From positions 1-62,476 of the forward strand of contig BQJS01000004.1 of assembly GCA_021604825.1 (NCBI GenBank): a DNA stretch of 62,476 bases, in the 5' to 3' direction. The position numbers and the translations under genes are program-made. Shown here in pieces: positions 8,538-18,335 of this stretch. The stretch's first letter is position 1; each line of letters starts with the position of its first letter. This DNA is from Phycisphaerae bacterium. Its GTDB lineage: Bacteria; Planctomycetota; Phycisphaerae; UBA1845. The notes under the pieces are model-generated. The model saw nothing but the letters and a program-made list of their open reading frames with translations. It did not search any database and was not told the origin of the DNA.

Positions 8538-9824
8538 GTGAAATTCCTTCGAGACCATAAACAATTCAAATTGCAAACCGTTTCAGTTCGACGATTTGCA
8601 GAACTATCGTCAATAATTGTCGCCCTATTGATGTGCTGTGGTTCATGTGACCGCACAAGCAAGCCAGACGATACGTCCGCGAATGGTCAATCACGCATTG
8701 ATCATCTGAGAGGGCTTCCATATGCAGGCTCGGTGGAAGATGAAGCCCCTGAAATCGTCGGAGTGGTTTCTGTAGACGCCAGTCGCACAGAACCGGGATA
8801 CAACCTGATCACGATCTGCAGATTATCCCAGGCCGTCCTCTTCGATTCGGCAGGTCAGGTTATCAAGTCATGGTTGTTTCCTTCGAGTCGCCGCTGGTCG
8901 CACAGCATTTTGACCCATTCAGGCGACTTGTATGCCATCGGCGTCGATCGTGCCAATCCACCACGCCGCAATGTGACTGCCGACATGCGATACCTTGCTC
9001 GCTTTAACTGGCAGGGCGAAGTGGTGGCGAAGCACAAAATACCGGCGCATCACGACCTCGAATTGCAGCCCGACGGCAACGTCATCGCGTTAACTTTCAA
9101 CTCTCGAATTATCCCCGAGATCCACAAGACCATCACAACGCGCGACGACACAATCTCCGAGATCACACCCGACGGAAAGATCATTCATCGCATTTCCCTA
9201 TACGACGCACTCACCAACGCCACCGACGGCTTTGAACTTCAAGAGGTCGCGCCCAAGAAATGGGGCCGTTCAAAGATTGTAGACTTGTTTCACGCCAACT
9301 CGATCCAAACCATGCGCCGCAAGGATCTTGCGAAGAAAAACCGCATCTTTGCACTGGGCAACATTCTCGTCTGCATCCGCCATCAAGACACCATCGCGAT
9401 GATCGATCGCAAGTCTGGAAAAGCCATCTGGTCGTGGGGACAAGGCGAGATCTCTGGCCCGCATGACGCCGTCGTACTCGACAGCGGTAACATTCAGCTG
9501 TTCGATAACGGGCTGGGACGCGATTGGTCGCGCGTCATTGAACTCGACCCCAACACCAAGAAGATCGTGTGGGAGTATAAAGCCAAAAACCCAACCGATT
9601 TCTACACTGAAAGCCGCGGCTCGTCCCAACGTCTGCCCAATGGAAACACTCTCATCGCGGATTCCGAAAAAGGACGCACCTTCGAAATCACTCCGGATGG
9701 TGAAGTCGTATGGGATTACTTCAGTCCATTTTCTGATCAATCGGGAAAACGAAGCACGCTAAATCGTATCCGTCGATTCCCGATCGAATTCATCGAGAGA
9801 ATTGAAAAAACTGTGGGCAAGTAG
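8538..9824 (+). CDS. Arylsulfotransferase-like beta-propeller lipoprotein
   Basis: A 428-residue protein read from a GTG at 8538, 10 bases after the second sulfatase-like gene. A signal sequence ends in MCCGSC (likely lipid-attached Cys). The body is a repeated beta-blade protein with motifs of the arylsulfotransferase (ASST) family: WSHSILTHSGDLY, AHHDLELQPDGNVIAL, LFHANSI, ISGPHDAVVLDSGNIQLFDNG and SSQRLPNGNTLIADSEKGR. His residues in the HHDLE, FHANS and GPHDA motifs are the likely active-site histidines. ASST enzymes move sulfate between phenolic esters without PAPS; propellers of this type are also seen with other roles. Position after the sulfatase-like genes supports a role in modifying surface glycans. 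The gene ends 27 bases from the convergent GT-C gene. Confidence 0.8.
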   Translation: MKFLRDHKQFKLQTVSVRRFAELSSIIVALLMCCGSCDRTSKPDDTSANGQSRIDHLRGLPYAGSVEDEAPEIVGVVSVDASRTEPGYNLITICRLSQAVLFDSAGQVIKSWLFPSSRRWSHSILTHSGDLYAIGVDRANPPRRNVTADMRYLARFNWQGEVVAKHKIPAHHDLELQPDGNVIALTFNSRIIPEIHKTITTRDDTISEITPDGKIIHRISLYDALTNATDGFELQEVAPKKWGRSKIVDLFHANSIQTMRRKDLAKKNRIFALGNILVCIRHQDTIAMIDRKSGKAIWSWGQGEISGPHDAVVLDSGNIQLFDNGLGRDWSRVIELDPNTKKIVWEYKAKNPTDFYTESRGSSQRLPNGNTLIADSEKGRTFEITPDGEVVWDYFSPFSDQSGKRSTLNRIRRFPIEFIERIEKTVGK

Positions 9825-9851
9825 AAAACGTTTGCGGCTTCAATTCGATCA

Positions 9852-11645
9852 CTAAGGCAACCGAACCGTTTCCAATTCCGCCGCAAACATCCCCAACGAA
9901 TCATGCACAACAATATGGCCCCGTTCGATCGCATCGGCGCGAGGTGGCGAACGCAAGATCGTAACTTTGCGAATCCCTTTGCGGTACAACCGTCGGCGGA
10001 GTTCAGCATGCTCGCCCGGTGAGCGATCGAGAAATATCATCTGACTATCAAAACATCGCGACGCCTCCATCGGTATCCACCAGCTGTCCGCGATGATGAC
10101 ATCCTCAGCCTCCCGACTGATCGTCTCATTGAATCGTACACGGAATTCTTTCATCGCGCCCATCAACCGCACAGCATGAAGCTGGGCAACAATCGAAAGA
10201 ACAACCAACAATCCAACAACGGCAACACCGATCGCGCCAGTACCGACCTTGCCCTTCCACCAACCAAAAACGTTGTGTGCCGCAATGACAGCCAGGATCG
10301 GATACAGAGTCAACAGATACCGACAACCCCAGTGAACTCCATTCGCATGAACTTCAGGCGACAGAAATGCATAAATCAATGCGTAGGCCAGAAGCATCCG
10401 CAAGACTACACGGATCATATGGTCAGCCGACGATGGGGCACCATTTGACGCACGCACGTTCCGCGCACCGACAAACGCCAACACCAAGAAGGGCGATGCC
10501 GCAAAAAGACTGTTGCTTGACAACAACCAAATCGGTGGACTGGCAGCTTTCATCTGAAAATACAGAACGATCGATCCACCGACGATTCCAAATGCCCCCC
10601 ACAAGGGAAACGAACTCGCATCGGTTGACTCCGCGCCATCTGACCGTTTCACCAATTTTCGCAGCCACAGCACAAGCACCGGCACCGTAAACAAAATCGA
10701 CCACGACAGTGACTCTCCGACATCCAAGAACAAATGGCGCACGACAAGCCATCGATTCATCAGAAACCCACCGCTTGCGACCGTTTCAGAATCGGTCGGC
10801 GCAAAATGATGCCCGATCGGGTTGCCCAACACCTTCCACTGAAACCACCACAACGGCACCAATGCAATCGCTGCGACAAATCCAAACAACACCCCGCGAC
10901 GCCACTTGCGCGGTTCTGCAATCACCATCCCAACACCCATCACCGCCGCAAGCACATACAGATCGTCACGGAAATAAATCGATGCCGCGCAGGAAAGTCC
11001 CGAAAGCGCCGCCCACAAAGTGCGCGAGTCGCGCAGATGTAGCGCAAAGAACACCAATGCCCAACACGCCAACCCCGTCCCCGGTGTGTGTTCCCAAAAT
11101 TCAACGCTGTAAAACCAAATCGGCGTCGCCAATCCGGCCAACACAATCGCCAGCGCCGGTGAAAACCTGAGTCCACGTTGCCCACCCGCGAGTATCGACG
11201 CCAGTTTCCAAACCGCTGCCAGCGTCAGCAATCCACCGGCCAACGGAATCACATAGAGGCCAGCCATCCCCCACGCGCGATACGGAAACGTCGAAATTAA
11301 AGGGAAAAATGGCGCAAACGTGCCGTACAACTTGCCGTCAATCACGTGACCAAATCGCGAGATCAGGGGGCTGTATTTGTACTCGGGATCGATTTTGGCG
11401 CCCGGCCAATCGATTGAATAGTCGGCGTAGTCGCTGCGAATGATGCTCTGCATCTGGATGAACTTGCAGCCATTGTCCACAATCCAGAAGCCATCTTTTG
11501 GCAACTGCGAGAGCGTCGCGACGTAGATACTTGCAACGAGTACGAGCGAACCGAGCGCGTACCAACGCGACGAAGCTCGATTTGATGATCGATGATCGAC
11601 CGGTTCAGATTCGATGGGACGTGGTTCCATGCGGGACAATTGCAT
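9852..11645 (-). CDS. GT-C type membrane glycosyltransferase
   Basis: A 597-residue polytopic membrane protein. A hydrophilic 27-residue N-terminus precedes helix 1 (about 30-48), then the loop motif GFWIVDNGCKFIQ with D57 in the position of the GT-C catalytic Asp. Further helices run to about residue 500, and a soluble C-terminal domain (about 500-597) ends the protein (AEDVIIADSWWIPMEA, IRKVTILRSP). No close named family is recognised. It lies 20 bases downstream of the TPR-containing GT-C gene on the same strand, suggesting one transcript. Start may be Met1 or Met6. The short acceptor or lipid-linked donor sugar cannot be told from sequence. Confidence 0.78.
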   Translation of the reverse strand: MQLSRMEPRPIESEPVDHRSSNRASSRWYALGSLVLVASIYVATLSQLPKDGFWIVDNGCKFIQMQSIIRSDYADYSIDWPGAKIDPEYKYSPLISRFGHVIDGKLYGTFAPFFPLISTFPYRAWGMAGLYVIPLAGGLLTLAAVWKLASILAGGQRGLRFSPALAIVLAGLATPIWFYSVEFWEHTPGTGLACWALVFFALHLRDSRTLWAALSGLSCAASIYFRDDLYVLAAVMGVGMVIAEPRKWRRGVLFGFVAAIALVPLWWFQWKVLGNPIGHHFAPTDSETVASGGFLMNRWLVVRHLFLDVGESLSWSILFTVPVLVLWLRKLVKRSDGAESTDASSFPLWGAFGIVGGSIVLYFQMKAASPPIWLLSSNSLFAASPFLVLAFVGARNVRASNGAPSSADHMIRVVLRMLLAYALIYAFLSPEVHANGVHWGCRYLLTLYPILAVIAAHNVFGWWKGKVGTGAIGVAVVGLLVVLSIVAQLHAVRLMGAMKEFRVRFNETISREAEDVIIADSWWIPMEASRCFDSQMIFLDRSPGEHAELRRRLYRKGIRKVTILRSPPRADAIERGHIVVHDSLGMFAAELETVRLP

Positions 11646-11665
11646 TCCGTCATACAGCGTGCGAT

Positions 11666-13696
11666 TTAGCGATCTCTATACGGTTTTTTGGATTTGTACG
11701 TTTCAAGTCGGGCCGTGATCGCCCGCCGCAACGACAACTCATCTTGCGAGTTCCCCAGCGAATTGAGTGCTTGCCCGGCAGTAACCACCGCCTCATCAAA
11801 CCGACCCAACTCTGCAAGGGCAGCCGCCTTCGCATCCAACAATGCGACGGTCGGTTGCTGAAGGGTAAGCGCTCCATTGACAATCGTCAGCGCTTCCTCG
11901 CCATTGCGCACCCGTGAATTTGTACTGGTCGAAAGCAGCCACGCCAAACGAAACTTCAATTCAACTTGACCAGGCAGCGCTTTCGTACCCTCCTCCAACA
12001 CACGACGTGCCTCAGCGTGCCGATTCGTGGCGATCAGCGCGTCAGCCAACATCCTGTATACGGGTCGGCTTGCATCAAGTTCAATCGCACGCTTCAAACT
12101 CTTGATCCCGCTTCGCAATTCATGCTGGGCAAGCTTCAATTGCCCCAGTGTCTCGTGCACCAATGGCAACTCCGGCTCAATCTCGATCGCCTTGCTGCAC
12201 GCGACTTCGGCTTCTTCAAACTTCTCCTGCTCGCCCAACGCTCTAGCCACTTTGCAGTACGACACAGCATGATTCTTCAATCCGGCGATATCTTCCGTGT
12301 GCAAGAGCGGCCAAAGCAGCACAACAGCCAGCACGCATCCAAACGACGCCAGCCACTTTCGCCCGACCAGCAGGCGCAACAGCTCATTGAACCCAAACGC
12401 AGCGTACAAAATCACGATCGGAACGATGGGAAGTCGAAATCGCGACGTCACAAAGAACGCCACGATGCCCACCATGTACGCCAGACCATAACCCCAAAGC
12501 GGAAATTGCCCGACGAGCCTACGCTTGCCAGAAAGCACAACGCCGACAAACGCAAACGGTATCAACATGCCAAAACTGAACGGCAGGAATCGAACGATGG
12601 GCGTGTATTTGTCGGTGAAGAAATACAAGTTGTACGGGTTGGGCACTTCAACGTCGTTCCAAAAGTACTGGAGCTTGTAGAGCATCAAGCGAAACGCATG
12701 CCCCGGATTGTCGCGCATGAACCGCAGTCCCGCCCGGTAATAAAAACCCGACACCTCGCCGGCTGACAGTTCCCGTCCCGAATGCGCCTGAGCGATCGCC
12801 GCCGCATCCTGCATTCCACCCCACCAATCGGGGCGCACGCCGGGCAGGACAGCCATCATCCCATCGGATTGCGGATTGTTGCCGATGTAAAAATTGAATC
12901 CACCGTTCGATGCAATCAGAACGGCTTCGCCACCTTTGACATAGTTGCGTACCGTCACCGGCAGAATCACCAAGGCGCACGCCCCGCCAAACGTTACCGC
13001 CCGCAGAACCCATGACCTCCACTGCTTCAAACCAAAAACAACGATGGGCCAACACGCCAGCACCGGCACAACCAGCAAGACGTTCGGACGGTTCAATGCC
13101 GACAATCCAAAACAAGCGCCCGCCATCGCCCAAGAAGCGTAACCCGGTCGATCCGTGCGAACCAAAATCCAAATGCCCAACAGATTCAGAAACACACTCA
13201 GCGGTTCGACCAGCAATTCACCATCAAAAAACACCGACACCCAATACGTCGCCGCGATCAGGCCGGACAGCAGCGCCACCCGCCGACGAAAATACCGATG
13301 GGCAATCGCATAGAGCAGCCCACAACTGCCCACCCCCATGATCGCCGCCAGAATACGCGGAATCACAAAATCCACGCCGACAATCGAATACAGAATCCCA
13401 AGCAACCAAGGATAAAGCGGTGCCCGCGGATAGACGCCTTCAAACAAACTGCGTCCTTCAGCGATGGCGGTGGCCCAATCCACGTGGAGCTTCGCGTCAA
13501 TCGAAGGATGATCGAAAAATGGACTGGCTTGCAACTGATGGTTGTAGATCAAGCGAATGACCAGCCCCACAGCCATCACCGCTGCAAGCAAGATCCAATC
13601 AAGCCCCAACCACCGCCCATCACGCCCTTCGGCGCAGGGCTCTGAATCAGGCGTACTGGTAGGAGGAGTTGATGGCTCGGGAGAAGTCATGGGCAA
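11666..13696 (-). CDS. GT-C glycosyltransferase with C-terminal TPR domain
   Basis: A 676-residue protein. Residues 1-28 are Pro/Thr/Ser-rich and cytoplasmic; helices run from about 30 to 440. The first large loop holds DHPSIDAKLHVDWATAI and YPRAPLYPWLLGILY, the latter typical of GT39-like enzymes, and residues 300-330 include the periplasmic GRELSAGEVSGFYYRAGLRF segment seen in related proteins. From about residue 465 the chain becomes a soluble set of TPR-like helix pairs (for example FEEAEVACSKAIEIEPELP, LKRAIELDASRPVYRMLADA). The TPRs probably recruit partners or the polymer. It is the first gene of a two-gene minus-strand run with the GT-C gene at 9852. Confidence 0.82.
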   Translation of the reverse strand: MPMTSPEPSTPPTSTPDSEPCAEGRDGRWLGLDWILLAAVMAVGLVIRLIYNHQLQASPFFDHPSIDAKLHVDWATAIAEGRSLFEGVYPRAPLYPWLLGILYSIVGVDFVIPRILAAIMGVGSCGLLYAIAHRYFRRRVALLSGLIAATYWVSVFFDGELLVEPLSVFLNLLGIWILVRTDRPGYASWAMAGACFGLSALNRPNVLLVVPVLACWPIVVFGLKQWRSWVLRAVTFGGACALVILPVTVRNYVKGGEAVLIASNGGFNFYIGNNPQSDGMMAVLPGVRPDWWGGMQDAAAIAQAHSGRELSAGEVSGFYYRAGLRFMRDNPGHAFRLMLYKLQYFWNDVEVPNPYNLYFFTDKYTPIVRFLPFSFGMLIPFAFVGVVLSGKRRLVGQFPLWGYGLAYMVGIVAFFVTSRFRLPIVPIVILYAAFGFNELLRLLVGRKWLASFGCVLAVVLLWPLLHTEDIAGLKNHAVSYCKVARALGEQEKFEEAEVACSKAIEIEPELPLVHETLGQLKLAQHELRSGIKSLKRAIELDASRPVYRMLADALIATNRHAEARRVLEEGTKALPGQVELKFRLAWLLSTSTNSRVRNGEEALTIVNGALTLQQPTVALLDAKAAALAELGRFDEAVVTAGQALNSLGNSQDELSLRRAITARLETYKSKKPYRDR

Positions 13697-13822
13697 TCAG
13701 TGCAGGCCGGTGGCGATTCGTATGATGACAAGTGGTCCGAACATTTTCGTGTTCTGAACATTGTCAATCACCATGGCGTCAAGTGCAATCGCCGAATGGA
13801 TTCCCGCCGAATCTTGCGACAG

Positions 13823-15064
13823 CTAGGCCTTGGCCACCGAATCGCCAAACACTGGCCCGCCCGCCAGCGCCGGACCCGTCTCACCATCCCCAATTTCGAG
13901 GACCACCAACGTCACGTCGTCACGGGGGTTCAACGATCCGGATTCGGCATCCAGCGACTCGGCAAACGAATGCACCAGTTCGTTGGCTGGCAGGTGGGCG
14001 ATGTCGTGCAAGACATCGCGATAGTGGCAATATTCGTCAGCCCGCTCTTTCGACTCTGCGAAACCGAGTTCGACACCGTCGCTGTAGAGGATAATCTTCT
14101 CGCCCGGTCGCAATTCGACGGCCTGCGTCTCAAATTCCTGCTCGTCAAAAATGCCAAGCAATCCCCCGCCCGATTTCAATTCCGTCAGGGAACCGTCAGC
14201 CGAGCAATGGAACGGATACGGGTGGCCAGCTCGTGCGAACTGCAATTCGAGCGTCTTGATATTCAATAGCAAAAAGCCTGCCGTCACGAACTGACTATTG
14301 GGAAGGTGCTGCTCGACCAATTTGGAGTTGAGCATGCCCAGCGTTTGACCAGGCGAGTAAATCGTATACCCCTGATCGTGAACGTTCTTGGAGGTCACCG
14401 CGTTCTTGATAAACATCGTAAGGAGGCTCGCCGCCATCCCATGGCCAACGGCGTCGGCCACGTAGAACGCGACATGGTCCTCGTCCACGCGATAGATGTC
14501 GTAGATGTCACCGGAAACAAAAGTCGCTGGCCGATACATCGCCGCGAAATGCGCCCGCCCCACGTTCTCAACATGTTGCGGCAGGAACGCCGACTGCAAC
14601 CGACCCGCCAACCGCATTTCCTGATCCACCTGGGCGAATTGCGTATTGAGTTGCTTGAACAACCGGTGCATGTTGGCCAAGTCATTCTCCATCGACTGGA
14701 CCTTGTGCTGATACAACTCAATCGTCGCCAACCGCCCCTGCAATTCATCGAGCGAAATGTCGGCATCCGCATAGTCGATGCAATGGCCTTCACATAGACT
14801 TGCGATTCCTTCCGTACCACCCATGACGATCGTGGTCATCGCGCTCATATCCACGTGACGCACCAGATCATCAAACGGACCCCGCGCAGCAGCGGCTACG
14901 CCATCCGGCGCGGATACCAGCATTGCATCGAACGGATGATCCTTCGCCGACGCCAGCGCGGTTTCATAATCGGGGGAGACTTCAACCTGATGACCACGGG
15001 CGCAGAGTTTCGTCTCGACGTCTTGCGCAAGTCGCTGTGTGGGATCAACCAATAACAGATGCAT
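13823..15064 (-). CDS. PP2C/SpoIIE-type phosphatase with degenerate receiver domain
   Basis: A 413-residue cytoplasmic signalling protein; the ATG at 15064 has GAGGG eight bases upstream and is preferred over the longer frame to 15175. Residues 1-120 look like a response-regulator receiver (MHLLLVDPTQ start) but the phospho-acceptor strand reads FDAMLVSAPDG, with Ser where the Asp should be, so it is probably not phosphorylated. A short coiled coil (about 125-165) leads to the phosphatase domain: RLQSAFLPQ, SGDIYDIYR, VADAVGHGMAASLL, LYSDGVELGF and PRDDVTLVVLEI, carrying the metal-binding Asp residues. Such proteins dephosphorylate anti-anti-sigma factors in partner-switching, but no such partner is seen nearby. 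Confidence 0.88.
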   Translation of the reverse strand: MHLLLVDPTQRLAQDVETKLCARGHQVEVSPDYETALASAKDHPFDAMLVSAPDGVAAAARGPFDDLVRHVDMSAMTTIVMGGTEGIASLCEGHCIDYADADISLDELQGRLATIELYQHKVQSMENDLANMHRLFKQLNTQFAQVDQEMRLAGRLQSAFLPQHVENVGRAHFAAMYRPATFVSGDIYDIYRVDEDHVAFYVADAVGHGMAASLLTMFIKNAVTSKNVHDQGYTIYSPGQTLGMLNSKLVEQHLPNSQFVTAGFLLLNIKTLELQFARAGHPYPFHCSADGSLTELKSGGGLLGIFDEQEFETQAVELRPGEKIILYSDGVELGFAESKERADEYCHYRDVLHDIAHLPANELVHSFAESLDAESGSLNPRDDVTLVVLEIGDGETGPALAGGPVFGDSVAKA

Positions 15065-15232
15065 GACAAGACCCTCGATTCGTTGCGCCGTATCGGATTG
15101 AACTTCGTGGACAATGCGGCGAAGGTGCCGACCACCCAGCGGGTTTTCGATTGGGCGAGACAGAGTCCCTGTCATGTCAGAATCGACAGATGCTCTACCA
15201 AGAATATACGGTTCAGAATGTGATTCGGCGGC

Positions 15233-15760
15233 TTATTGAACGTTGTTTAGGACGGTGTCTGGAAAATCGATCACGGTTCCTTCTTCGATTCCCAGATCCT
15301 TGAAGAGGCCAGCCCGCACTTCCAAGGCGTAGCGATACGGAGCGTCCGAATACGTGTTGCGATCATCGAACGGAGCCATCGTTTTGATGGTGACAATTGA
15401 TCGATCAGAATTGACGAACGCGATATCGAGCGGTACCGGCACGTTCCGCATCCAAAACCCGTACCGCGTGTCTCGATCGGACTTGAAGACAAACAACATC
15501 CCCGGATGGCGACCATCGGGTAGCGATTCGAGTCGCTGCGCTTCAACTTCCATGAAACCCAAGGCCCGCTCGTTATCGGTCTTTGCAATCCACGACGAAA
15601 AAGTCTGCTCGCCAATCAACACATCGGCTTGCTCCATCTCGTCAAAGCGGGTGGGATCGTCCGCCCCTTCCGGCGTGCAACCAACCACGCCCACAAACAG
15701 ACCCGTTCCAAGCAGGAACGCGCCCATCAATCGATATCGCTTTGGTTGAGAAGTGTGCAT
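15233..15760 (-). CDS. DUF192 lipoprotein
   Basis: A 175-residue product with a signal sequence ending VGVVGC, so a predicted lipoprotein, followed by the DUF192 domain (about 48-172): TDNERALGFMEVE, GMLFVFKSDRDTRYGFWMRN, PVPLDIAFVNSD and YALEVRAGLFKDLGI. The GFWMRN-PLDIAF core is diagnostic. The family is widespread and extracytoplasmic, without an established activity. It starts 15 bases after the end of gatB on the same strand and is probably co-transcribed with it. Confidence 0.9.
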   Translation of the reverse strand: MHTSQPKRYRLMGAFLLGTGLFVGVVGCTPEGADDPTRFDEMEQADVLIGEQTFSSWIAKTDNERALGFMEVEAQRLESLPDGRHPGMLFVFKSDRDTRYGFWMRNVPVPLDIAFVNSDRSIVTIKTMAPFDDRNTYSDAPYRYALEVRAGLFKDLGIEEGTVIDFPDTVLNNVQ

Positions 15761-15775
15761 GGACGTTCTCGCTAA

Positions 15776-17272
15776 CTACCCAGCCTGCATCTCTTTGATC
15801 TTCTCGGCGATCAACTGCCGGACAACCTTGGGGTCGGCTTTCCCGCCAGAAACCTGCATGACCTTGCCCGTCAGGAACCCGGGAGCCGCTTTCGCCTTCT
15901 TCGGATTGCTTAAAGCATCCTGAACAGCCCCATCGTTTTCCTTGAACACCTGTTCAACCCAAGTGGACATCTGCCCGACGTCCTGCACCTGAACAAGGTT
16001 GCGGTCCTTGGCCATCTGCTCGAAATCGATTTCACCCGCGTCGTCTTCCATCGCTTCCAAAAGCAACCGCTCACCCGCCGAGGCGTTGACCACACCGTCT
16101 TCAACCATACGCACCAACTGCTGCCAATGGTCCGCATTCGACAACACCGCGCTGACCGTCAACTCCCGATCATTGGCAGCTTTCTTCGCCGCCCCCAACA
16201 TCAGCGACGTCATCCGCTTAGCCAGTTTCTTATCGCCATCGATCGCGGCATCAAACAAATCGGCATCACCGCGATCCGCAACGATCAAATCAGCATCGCC
16301 CGGCGACAACCCAAAATCCGCGACCAATCGATCGCGCCGAATCGTTGGTGATTCCGGCAAGTCCGCACGCACCGAGTCAACCCAGTCAGCCGCCGTCGTC
16401 ACCGGCATCAAATCAGGATCAGGAAAATATCGATAATCGTGGGCGGCTTCCTTGCTGCGCTGATACTCGGTCATCTGCTTATCGGCATTCCAACCGCGGT
16501 TTTCGTTGGACACTTTGCCGAAGACGTAATTCTCATCTGCGACCCAATCTTGCACCTGCCGCTTGGACTCATACTCAATCGCATCTCGAACCGCCCGGAA
16601 GCTGTTGAGATTCTTGACCTCGGCGATCGGCGTACGAAAGACCTCGCCACCCCGCGTGATCTCGACGTTGATGTTGGGCTCAAAGCGCATGTGCCCCTTT
16701 TGCATGCTGGCTTCGCTCACGCCGAGATACACCGCCAACTTCTGCAGACCCGTGCAAAAATCAAACGCGTCCTGCGCTGTTTCGATGTCCGGTTCGGTCA
16801 CAATTTCCAACAGCGGCGTTCCGGTTCGATTCAAATCGACCAGCGAACAACCGGGCACGTCATGCAGATTCTTGCCCGCATCCTCTTCAAGATGCGCCCG
16901 GCGAATTCGAATGCGCTTCGATTCGCCACCATCCGCGTCGATATCGCAGTACCCCTCGTAACCAAGTGGCAGATCGTATTGACTCACCTGGTAGTTCTTG
17001 GGAAGGTCGGGATAGTAGTAACTCTTGCGGTCCCACTTGGTGTATGCCGCAATCTTGCAATTCATCGCCAGGGCAAATCGTACCGAAGCCTCATATGCCG
17101 CTCGATTCATCACCGGCAGCGCCCCGGGCAATCCCAAACAAACCGGGCACGTTCGACTGTTCGGCTCGGCACCGAATTCCAGCGCGCACCCGCAGAACAG
17201 CTTGGTTCGCGTCGCCAACTGCACGTGAATCTCAAGCCCTACAATCGTCTTGGTTGTCAGACCGGCGACCAA
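15776..17272 (-). CDS. gatB: Aspartyl/glutamyl-tRNA(Asn/Gln) amidotransferase subunit B
   Basis: GatB binds mischarged Glu-tRNA(Gln) or Asp-tRNA(Asn) and, with GatA and GatC, converts it to the amidated form. The sequence has the family N-terminus IVGLEIHVQLATRTKLFCGC, with zinc-binding Cys residues again in TCPVCLGLPGALPVMN, the AHLEEDAGKNLHD and LVDLNRTGTPLLEIVTEPD motifs, and a full-length C-terminal YqeY-like tail domain. Length (about 498) is normal. The start is uncertain: the frame extends to a GTG at 17296 without a ribosome site, while the TTG at 17272 follows AAAGGG by six bases and gives a family-like short N-terminus. No gatA or gatC lies nearby. Confidence 0.95.
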   Translation of the reverse strand: MVAGLTTKTIVGLEIHVQLATRTKLFCGCALEFGAEPNSRTCPVCLGLPGALPVMNRAAYEASVRFALAMNCKIAAYTKWDRKSYYYPDLPKNYQVSQYDLPLGYEGYCDIDADGGESKRIRIRRAHLEEDAGKNLHDVPGCSLVDLNRTGTPLLEIVTEPDIETAQDAFDFCTGLQKLAVYLGVSEASMQKGHMRFEPNINVEITRGGEVFRTPIAEVKNLNSFRAVRDAIEYESKRQVQDWVADENYVFGKVSNENRGWNADKQMTEYQRSKEAAHDYRYFPDPDLMPVTTAADWVDSVRADLPESPTIRRDRLVADFGLSPGDADLIVADRGDADLFDAAIDGDKKLAKRMTSLMLGAAKKAANDRELTVSAVLSNADHWQQLVRMVEDGVVNASAGERLLLEAMEDDAGEIDFEQMAKDRNLVQVQDVGQMSTWVEQVFKENDGAVQDALSNPKKAKAAPGFLTGKVMQVSGGKADPKVVRQLIAEKIKEMQAG

Positions 17273-17478
17273 AATCAAACCCTTTCCAAACCGCACCGCA
17301 GCGGCTGCGACTTGCTTGTAACCGATGTTCTACGCTAGATTATCAGCGGGGCAGGGGGAATCAGCAAATTCATGGCCGCGATGGGCCAATATACCCTTCA
17401 AGACACCCGCAGTTTAAGGCGACACACCTTATTATCCCTTTGCTGCATTATTACTTGACTGCATGACTTCTTTACTTC

Positions 17479-18240
17479 ATGGCAACCATTATGGAACCTT
17501 TCAAAACCGTATCAACCGTCGAACGACTCGTGCGCAACGGAATCGTCACCGCAATGGTGATCGGTTTTGCCGGGTGGTCGTTCTATGACGGCTACGTGGG
17601 CTATCCCAACGACAACCTCGAACAAGCCAAGCTCGAATTGCCCGCCGAACAACAGCACACAGCCACAATCAACGAGCGCGTCACTGAAGAAGTCGCCGAC
17701 ACCTTCAAAAAGGGAATCAACGTCAAGGAAATCTCCGACGCATTCGGTCCACCCGCGTGGCAGGGCGACACTGGTGGACCCCGCGAGAAGGCTGTCTGGT
17801 TTGGCCGCGGTGGCTCGCTCATCGCTCGCGTGGACAAAATCGGAATCGCCCGCAACTTCGAATGGAAATCTGGCAAGCACAAAGAAACTGACCTGTGGCT
17901 TCAAAAACTCATGGGGCTCGTTCTCGCGCCGTTTGGGTTGTACATGCTGTTTCGCCTGATCGCGATGTCTACCCGAGGCGCCGAATTTTCAGAGGAAGGA
18001 TTGAAGCCGTCTGGCCAAGCGTTGATTCCGTTTGACGCGATGACCGGGTGGGATGCAGAAACATACAAGGATCGAGGACAGATCACCCTCGATTACGAAA
18101 CGTCAAACGGCAAAGGCCAATACGTACTAGACGATTACAAACTCGCCGCCTTTAAAACAATCGTCAACGAAATCAGCAAACGCAAAGGCTTCGACAACCC
18201 CATCAAAACGGACGAAACCACCACAGAGGCTCAAGCATAA
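17479..18240 (+). CDS. Hypothetical membrane protein with two membrane helices
   Basis: A 253-residue protein of no family I recognise. A first hydrophobic helix lies at about 20-38 (IVTAMVIGFAGWSFYDGYVGY), then an acidic helical region and a small extracytoplasmic domain with FGPPAWQGDTGGPREKAVWFG, a second helix at about 143-160 (LMGLVLAPFGLYMLFRLIA), and a C-terminal beta-rich part (IPFDAMTGWDAETYKDRGQITLDY) that reads like a small PH-type domain. The aligned WxGxxGPRE-type segment suggests conservation in related organisms. The stop is immediately followed by the palindromic element at 18242. Confidence 0.75.
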   Translation: MATIMEPFKTVSTVERLVRNGIVTAMVIGFAGWSFYDGYVGYPNDNLEQAKLELPAEQQHTATINERVTEEVADTFKKGINVKEISDAFGPPAWQGDTGGPREKAVWFGRGGSLIARVDKIGIARNFEWKSGKHKETDLWLQKLMGLVLAPFGLYMLFRLIAMSTRGAEFSEEGLKPSGQALIPFDAMTGWDAETYKDRGQITLDYETSNGKGQYVLDDYKLAAFKTIVNEISKRKGFDNPIKTDETTTEAQA

Positions 18241-18241
18241 C

Positions 18242-18314
18242 GTGCCACTGCTCTGTGAGCAGTGCTTTACACAGGCACCCTAAAACATCCACACTGCTCA
18301 CAGAGCAGTGGCAC
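18242..18314. repeat. Inverted-pair palindromic (REP-like) element, copy 1
   Basis: Two perfectly inverted 23-base arms, 18242-18264 and 18292-18314, are separated by 27 bases. Each arm is itself a hairpin, CACTGCTC-TGT-GAGCAGTG in the first, flanked outside by GTGC or GCAC. The element begins one base after the stop of the plus-strand gene and ends 21 bases before the stop of fumC, filling the convergent gap. Two further copies occur at 34103 and 53087. It may act as a two-way terminator or be a mobilised REP-type sequence. Confidence 0.9.
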
Positions 18315-18335
18315 AATTTTGCCGCGTTTGCACGA

